A stretch of DNA of 46,037 bases from Bacteroidota bacterium. Its GTDB lineage: Bacteria; Bacteroidota; Bacteroidia; Chitinophagales; Chitinophagaceae. The notes under the pieces were generated by a model. That model saw only the letters and a list, made by a program, of their open reading frames with translations, did not search any database and was not told the DNA's origin. This document shows positions 41,802 to 46,037 of the stretch, piece after piece. Location: the NCBI GenBank assembly GCA_018268135.1, contig JAFDXD010000062.1, positions 1 to 46,037 on the forward strand. Direction: 5' to 3'. The first letter of the stretch is position 1, and every line of letters begins with the position of its first letter. The position numbers and the translations under genes are program-made.

Positions 41802-43529
41802 ATGACAAAAAAATTAAGCATCGGTTTCACAGGAATATTGGCAGGCATTTTATTCTTAGTAGTGCCATCGTGTAAAAAATATACCGATCCGCCACCCTAT
41901 TTTGAAGACTCTACAGTTGCTCCAAAACCCATTGGGCGCAAAGTATTGGTAATAGCAATTGATGGAGCACAGGGAACTGCCTACAAAGCAATAGCGCCAC
42001 CGGTACTTACAGCAATGGAAGCACATAGTAAGTTTAGTTGGGAAGGTTTTTCTGATGAAAAAACTACTGATGCTGCAAGCTGGGAAACCCTGATGACTGG
42101 TGTATCATATAGTAAGCATGGTATTTTTGACAGTAGTTTTATTTTCTCACAATCTACTACAGGCGATGGGCCAGCTACTATTGCCAATTATTCTTCCATG
42201 TTTTCTTATGTACTTTCTTCAGCAAGGGCCGATATGAAAACCTCATTCATTAGCCAATGGAATAACCTGTTGTTAAAATTAGTGCCACAAGTACAAGATC
42301 CGGTATTAGCAACGAGTGATGCTGCTGTAAAAGATTCTGCAATCTCACGGATTAAAAACCCTAAGTCAGACTTCATTACGGTTGATTTTAATAGCGTTGC
42401 CATTGCAGGAAAGGCCGGAAGTTTCTCTGACACAGACCCTGGGTATAAAGCTGCTGTATTAAAAATAGATGGATACATTGGAGAATTAATGGCTGCTTTA
42501 AAAAGCCGCCCTGAGTACAATAAATCTGAAGAATGGCTTGTAGTAGTAACCGGAACCCATGGAGGTGTAAACAATACTTATGGTGGCCCAACCCAGCCTG
42601 AAACAAATGTGGTATCATTTTACTATAATGAAAATTTTAAACAAATAGAGTTTGTAAAGTCCGGTTCTTTTTCCGGAGTGCAGATAACAGGTACTGGCAA
42701 TCAGACAATAAAAGGGCAGGTATTAAATGACGGCGGTATTTACGACCCCGGAACCGGAGAACAAACAATACAACTCAAGGTAAATGGATCTGCAGGGTAC
42801 TATCCCCATTTTTTCTCTAAAATGGCAAGCTGGCCTTCCACACCAGGCTGGTCAATGTTTTCATCAGGCGGTAATTGGAACATTTCTGTTATATCAACTA
42901 CCAGCTCCGAAAGAAGGATACAAGGCTCTAACCCAATTGTTTTTGACAATACATGGCATACTATTACCGTAGTTTTTGCCGATAGTGCATCTAAAAAATG
43001 GGTAAGAAGATATACAGATGGAAACAGAATAGATCAAACGGATATCACATCTTCTTACAACTCTTCAGGTTCTATTACCTCCACCTCGCCTTTAACCGTG
43101 GGATGGGGAGCAGACCCTGGAATGCCTGCCGTTACATTTTATACAGCAGATATTATGATATTTAATTCTGCTCTAAATGATTCTGAAATTAAAAATAATA
43201 TTTGCCTTACGGATATTACCAAGCATCCTGAATATGCCCATTTAATTGGATACTGGCCTGCAAATGATGGATATGGTGGGCAGTTTCAAAATAAAGCTCC
43301 TGGCCAAAATGCCGGATTTACATTGACGGGATCTTATAAATGGAACACCCTGTCTAATTACCCTTGTACTACTACGCCATCTAGTAACCCCTCAGTTACA
43401 TCAATGGTTGTAAAAAATGTGGACTTATTTACCAATTTATTTTACTGGCTAAAAATACCCACTAACTCCAGTTGGAACTTAGAAGGCGCAAACTGGCTGC
43501 AACAATATGAAATTGAATTTGTAAAGTAG
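41802..43529 (+). CDS. Lipoprotein with degenerate alkaline-phosphatase-like and LamG-like domains (2)
   Basis: This 575-residue paralogue of the gene at 37923 has its Cys at residue 24 (VVPSCKKYTD). The phosphatase-like domain (about 46-260) keeps the first Asp (IAIDGAQG, Asp54) and WETLMTGVSYSKHGI. The D-x-x-G-H site is AIAGK (200-204) and SDHG is GTHG (251-254), so most metal ligands are gone. A LamG-like domain (about 325-480: ASWPSTPGWSMFSSGGNWNIS, DNTWHTITVVF) and the C-terminal region match the first copy, ending in a Trp-rich block (NSSWNLEGANWLQQY). The two copies flank the M60 peptidase, suggesting duplication within the operon. It is the last gene before the terminator. Confidence 0.75.
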   Translation: MTKKLSIGFTGILAGILFLVVPSCKKYTDPPPYFEDSTVAPKPIGRKVLVIAIDGAQGTAYKAIAPPVLTAMEAHSKFSWEGFSDEKTTDAASWETLMTGVSYSKHGIFDSSFIFSQSTTGDGPATIANYSSMFSYVLSSARADMKTSFISQWNNLLLKLVPQVQDPVLATSDAAVKDSAISRIKNPKSDFITVDFNSVAIAGKAGSFSDTDPGYKAAVLKIDGYIGELMAALKSRPEYNKSEEWLVVVTGTHGGVNNTYGGPTQPETNVVSFYYNENFKQIEFVKSGSFSGVQITGTGNQTIKGQVLNDGGIYDPGTGEQTIQLKVNGSAGYYPHFFSKMASWPSTPGWSMFSSGGNWNISVISTTSSERRIQGSNPIVFDNTWHTITVVFADSASKKWVRRYTDGNRIDQTDITSSYNSSGSITSTSPLTVGWGADPGMPAVTFYTADIMIFNSALNDSEIKNNICLTDITKHPEYAHLIGYWPANDGYGGQFQNKAPGQNAGFTLTGSYKWNTLSNYPCTTTPSSNPSVTSMVVKNVDLFTNLFYWLKIPTNSSWNLEGANWLQQYEIEFVK

Positions 43530-43608
43530 AAAAAATATTTCGGCTAAGTAAAATATTACGAAGACCCTAATATACCCTTAATAAATTAAGAGCAACGGGA
43601 AGTATGAC

Positions 43609-43641
43609 AGCTCATTCCATTTGGTTTATATGGAGTGAGCT
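43609..43641 (+). terminator. Terminator of the two-SusCD/M60 operon
   Basis: The 12-bp stem AGCTCATTCCAT / ATGGAGTGAGCT (one G-U pair) with a 9-base loop is followed by TTTCTTTT. It lies 80 bp after the last stop codon and is the first clear terminator after 24202. Confidence 0.8.
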
Positions 43642-43728
43642 TTTCTTTTAACTCATACCTGATTCTTTATAAATGATGTTGTCAAAATAATTTTCACTCA
43701 GAAAAAAGAAAAAAATATTGCAGCACTA

Positions 43729-44688
43729 TCATTCAGAAGCTTCTACAAAATAGGAAACTAATTTTTTACCATCTATCAAAATGCTCACGGGGTACTCATC
43801 TTCTTTTTTGAACTGGTAGCTAAAGGTTAATAATTTACCAGTAGCCGAAAAATTCATTGGCTCGGTTTTACTGCCTTTATTATTTTCATCAATTTCTAAT
43901 ACTACACTCGATAAATCTTTTCCATTATAGTTAAAACTAAAATTGACCATATTACTAGTTTTTACTTTTAGGTAACCATTCAATGGTTGCATTTTTTGCA
44001 ATCCGTATTCGTAAGCCGCAGATGAAATAACCGGTAGGGCATAAAAATCTTTAAGTGATTTTGGCCCGGGGCCTAATTGCCATGCGCTGTTTTTGGGGTA
44101 ATGGTCAATATTAAATAAACCTCTGTCTGCAAAAAAATATTCACTGGTAAATTGTTTGGTAAAAATCTTCATCCTGTTATCAGCATATCCACTTGCTTTT
44201 GCAGCATCAATATAATACCAAAGGTCGGGGCTTTGGCCAAGTTGCACCACATTCCACGAGTGGTTTATTTCATCTGGCCTGTTGTTTATATCTTCCGGAA
44301 AATATTTGGTATAGCCATCTACAGATAAACACCTGATACCTGCATCACTGCACATTTCCTGTACAAGTAGCGAGTAGCCAAGTGGCGTAGCCTTGCGATA
44401 ATGAATGACATCTACAGGATCATTTTTTTTGCTACTGCCTGCTTTTATTGCTTGCAAATCCCAATCAATATTATTGGCTATCCAATAAAAAATAGCCCTT
44501 GCTTTATCTTCCTTATTAGCAAAGGGCCTTGTAATTGTATCGGCAATGGTAGCAACATTTGCATTATTCAATGCGCCGAGTGTTGCTACATATTCATCTA
44601 CCTTGTGTAACGATAAACTTTGCTGTGCCTGAGCAATTGAAGTGGCTCCGGCAAAAATCAGTAGCAGGAAATAATATGAAATTTTCAT
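43729..44688 (-). CDS. Exported transglutaminase-like protein, catalytic Cys replaced
   Basis: The 319-residue protein has a signal peptide ending near AQAQQ (about residue 22). The transglutaminase-like core is recognisable: KARAIFYWIANNIDWD (62-77), LGYSLLVQEMCSDAGIRCLSVDGY (103-126), NHSWNVVQL with His143, and YYIDAA with Asp161. The position of the nucleophilic cysteine (normally G-V-C-x-G-Y) reads A-T-P-L-G-Y, with Pro102. His and Asp remain but the protein should not have protease or crosslinking activity. The C-terminal third is an immunoglobulin-like beta domain. It is convergent with the big operon; its start is 23 bp from the IS. Confidence 0.8.
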   Translation of the reverse strand: MKISYYFLLLIFAGATSIAQAQQSLSLHKVDEYVATLGALNNANVATIADTITRPFANKEDKARAIFYWIANNIDWDLQAIKAGSSKKNDPVDVIHYRKATPLGYSLLVQEMCSDAGIRCLSVDGYTKYFPEDINNRPDEINHSWNVVQLGQSPDLWYYIDAAKASGYADNRMKIFTKQFTSEYFFADRGLFNIDHYPKNSAWQLGPGPKSLKDFYALPVISSAAYEYGLQKMQPLNGYLKVKTSNMVNFSFNYNGKDLSSVVLEIDENNKGSKTEPMNFSATGKLLTFSYQFKKEDEYPVSILIDGKKLVSYFVEASE

Positions 44689-44710
44689 TTCATAAATATA
44701 GAAAAACCTC

Positions 44711-44735
44711 TGAATAGTCCTGAAATAGGTTGACA
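44711..44735 (+). repeat. Right inverted repeat (IRR) of the IS
   Basis: It begins TGAATAGTCCTGAAATAGG and ends TTGACA. The same 25 bases occur as reverse complement at 99-123 in the left copy. It marks the end downstream of the transposase stop. Confidence 0.9.
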
Positions 44736-44746
44736 GTTTAAGATAA

Positions 44747-45652
44747 TTAACCGATTGCCTCTGGTGGTCGGTTTTTTTGTAAATGTATGTTATTTGGTGT
44801 TTCTAAATTAAGAGCCCAATGAGGCCTTTTTGAATTGTATAGTTCCACCGCTTCTGCTGCCAATAGGAAGGCTTGCTGCCTTGTGGGCAGCAGTCTCCCT
44901 AACCCAAACTCTTCTTTTAAGGTTCTGTTCATCCTTTCTGCTAAAGCATTTTCATAAGGATCTCCATTTTCTGTCATACTAACGCTTCCTTCCATATCCA
45001 GCGTTAATTGCACATATTCTGCGCTACAGTATTGCAAACCTCTGTCGGAGTGATGTACCAATTTTCTATTCGGATAGCTGCGTTGAGCAATTGCCATTTC
45101 ATATGCCTTTTTCATTTCTTCCGTATTCATTGTTTTGGCTATGCTGTAGCCCATAATTTTTCTGCTGTAAGCATCTGTAACCAAGTTTAAGTAACAGTTT
45201 CCTTCATCTGTTTTTATATAGGTAATATCGCTTACCCATACTTGCTCCGGTTGAGTAATTTCTATATCTTTTATAAGGTTTGGGTACTTTCTCAACCAGT
45301 GTTTACTATTGGTGGTTGTTACATATCTACGCTTAGGTTTTATTAGTAAACCATTATAACGAAGCAGGGCAAAAAGCCCGTCCCTGCCCATTTTTAAGCC
45401 CCTGCTTGTCATTTCTTCACGAATGCTGTAATGCACTTTCCTAGTCCCTGATGCAGGAAGGGTTTTCCTATGCTGGTGCACTAGGTTCAAGACGGACCTA
45501 TCCCTAATACGGCGTGCTTCAAGCTCTCTGGAATGTTTGTAAAAATATTGCCTGGAAAAGCCCAATGCAGCCGCTATGGATCCGGTTGTATAGTATCCTC
45601 TGGTAGGGTAGCCTGCTGCTGCTCTTGCTTGCTCAACAACAGGCTTAAATAC
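44747..45652 (-). CDS. IS3-family transposase OrfB (DDE, rve domain)
   Basis: The frame is open from the slippery site at 45658-45652 to the TAA at 44747. From a TTG at 45565 it gives 272 residues. The retroviral-integrase-like catalytic triad is complete: Asp113 (WVSDITYI), Asp174 (HHSDRGLQY) and Glu210 (NALAERMN), with 35 residues between the last two. An HTH_21-like region (HYSIREEMTSRGLKMGRDGLFALLR) precedes it. There is no good ATG at the beginning, and about 28 sensible codons lie upstream of the TTG, so the protein is made as an OrfAB fusion (415 residues) by -1 frameshifting. Confidence 0.95.
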   Translation of the reverse strand, partial: VFKPVVEQARAAAGYPTRGYYTTGSIAAALGFSRQYFYKHSRELEARRIRDRSVLNLVHQHRKTLPASGTRKVHYSIREEMTSRGLKMGRDGLFALLRYNGLLIKPKRRYVTTTNSKHWLRKYPNLIKDIEITQPEQVWVSDITYIKTDEGNCYLNLVTDAYSRKIMGYSIAKTMNTEEMKKAYEMAIAQRSYPNRKLVHHSDRGLQYCSAEYVQLTLDMEGSVSMTENGDPYENALAERMNRTLKEEFGLGRLLPTRQQAFLLAAEAVELYNSKRPHWALNLETPNNIHLQKNRPPEAIG

Positions 45653-45993
45653 TTTTTTCTGATATCAGTATTAAGCGTTTCATCGGCCACATCAATGGCC
45701 ATATTTAAGATTACCTTTTCTGCTTCGAGCCGTTTTATCTTCTTCTCCAGCTCTGCAATTTTTCGGTTTGGCGTAGATTTTTTACCCATTTGTTTGGCTT
45801 TTGGGCTCCAATCTAACCTACCATACTTTCTTAACCAAAGTAAAATTGTAGTATTTCCTTGAATACCGTACTTGCGCTGCGCTGCATCTTGTGAAAGCTG
45901 GCCACTTTCCACTTCTTCTACCACCTGTAATTTAAAGGCTAATGTGTAATCTTTTTGAGTCCGTTTACGCAATCGAAACTGTCCTTTGTTCAT
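45574..45993 (-). CDS. IS3-family OrfA (HTH and leucine zipper)
   Basis: The 139-residue protein has an HTH_Tnp_1 domain (KRTQKDYTLAFKLQVVEEVE to TTILLWLRKYG, residues 10-57) that recognises the IS ends. A heptad-rich coiled coil (KIAELEKKIKRLEAEKVILNMAI, about 78-100) serves for multimerisation with the fusion protein. Its C-terminal 25 residues overlap orfB in another frame. OrfA alone typically represses or modulates transposition. Confidence 0.93.
   Translation of the reverse strand: MNKGQFRLRKRTQKDYTLAFKLQVVEEVESGQLSQDAAQRKYGIQGNTTILLWLRKYGRLDWSPKAKQMGKKSTPNRKIAELEKKIKRLEAEKVILNMAIDVADETLNTDIRKKYLSLLLSKQEQQQATLPEDTIQPDP
45652..45658 (-). other. Programmed -1 frameshift site A_AAA_AAG
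   Basis: On the minus strand orfA codons read AGA-AAA-AAG, so the heptamer A AAA AAG is in the exact phase needed for tandem -1 slippage. The shifted frame is open through to the orfB stop. The fused product joins the OrfA HTH and zipper to the OrfB catalytic domain. Confidence 0.85.
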
Positions 45994-46012
45994 AATGGTG
46001 ACATTGTTTTTG

Positions 46013-46037
46013 TGTCAACCTATTTTAGGACGAGGCA
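46013..46037 (-). repeat. Left inverted repeat (IRL) of the IS
   Basis: Read on the minus strand it begins TGCCTCGTCCTAAAATAGG and ends TTGACA, matching IRR at 21 of 25 positions. It lies 20 bases upstream of the orfA ATG. Confidence 0.88.

Larger units (their letters stand above)
44711..46037 (-). mobile_element. Complete IS3-family insertion sequence (1327 bp)
   Basis: The element is bounded by 25-bp imperfect inverted repeats (44711-44735 and 46013-46037; 21 of 25 match, TG...CA ends). It encodes overlapping orfA and orfB joined by a -1 frameshift site. Length, gene layout and the D-D-35-E spacing of OrfB place it in the IS3 family. The window ends on the last base of the inverted repeat, so the far flank and target duplication cannot be seen. 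Confidence 0.95.

Noticed and set aside
37923-43529. The two phosphatase-like lipoproteins as active sulfatases or phosphodiesterases
   Set aside because: Most of the metal ligands expected in the D-x-x-G-H and SDHG motifs are replaced in both copies, and no Cys/Ser-x-Pro-x-Arg sulfatase signature is present.
1-46037. The whole window as a giant composite transposon bounded by inverted IS copies
   Set aside because: The interior is full of core genes (gcvP, clpB, folK, queG), the left copy is only 123 bp of visible sequence, and no target duplication can be tested. A contig break at a repeated IS is simpler.
1-46037. tRNA, rRNA or CRISPR arrays
   Set aside because: No cloverleaf with a T-loop consensus, no rRNA sequence and no regularly spaced repeats were seen in the intergenic regions.

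Overview
The window looks like a chromosomal segment, probably one contig, of an AT-rich member of the Bacteroidota, most likely a Chitinophagaceae relative. The evidence is SusC/SusD pairs, many lipoproteins with a Cys-Lys-Lys or Cys-Asn-Lys start to the mature chain, promoter elements of the Bacteroidota TAnnTTTG type, almost no Shine-Dalgarno sequences, and the housekeeping gene types. No rRNA, tRNA or CRISPR was seen.

Both edges lie in the same IS3-family insertion sequence. Bases 1-123 are the last 28 transposase codons plus the right inverted repeat of one copy. Bases 44711-46037 are a complete 1327-bp copy in the opposite orientation, ending exactly on its inverted repeat. The simplest reading is that the assembly broke at a repeated IS. 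A very large composite element is possible but unsupported.

Bases 124-23725 are mostly housekeeping: an MFS transporter, an exported hypothetical protein, a cold-shock protein, a KAS III-like condensing enzyme, glycine decarboxylase (gcvP), a tandem universal stress protein, a Cys-cluster protein, a metallo-hydrolase/DinB pair, and a minus-strand run Xre antitoxin-RES toxin-folK-deoxynucleoside kinase-MFS. These are followed by an ABC-2 permease, an SRPBCC protein, anmK facing a DeoR-family regulator, queG, an outer-membrane protein, clpB, a DsbA-like protein without its CxxC, and a YdeI/DUF1905-type protein.

Bases 24202-43529 hold the most striking feature: eleven same-strand genes with gaps of 11-93 bp, preceded by a 476-bp leader containing a perfect LacI-type palindrome and closed by a hairpin terminator. 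The layout is modular. Module A is SusC, SusD, fasciclin-like lipoprotein, DUF5007-like lipoprotein. Module B is SusC, SusD, fasciclin-like lipoprotein, TIG/delta-60-propeller lipoprotein. Module C is an M60 (enhancin/mucinase-type) metallopeptidase lipoprotein with an F5/8C domain, flanked by two paralogous lipoproteins that combine a degenerate alkaline-phosphatase-like domain with a LamG-like domain. There is no glycoside hydrolase. I infer a surface system that binds and clips glycoproteins or glycopeptides and imports the fragments through two TonB-dependent pumps.

After the operon come a transglutaminase-like protein whose catalytic cysteine position is proline, and the intact IS, whose orfA and orfB are joined by a canonical A_AAA_AAG -1 frameshift site.
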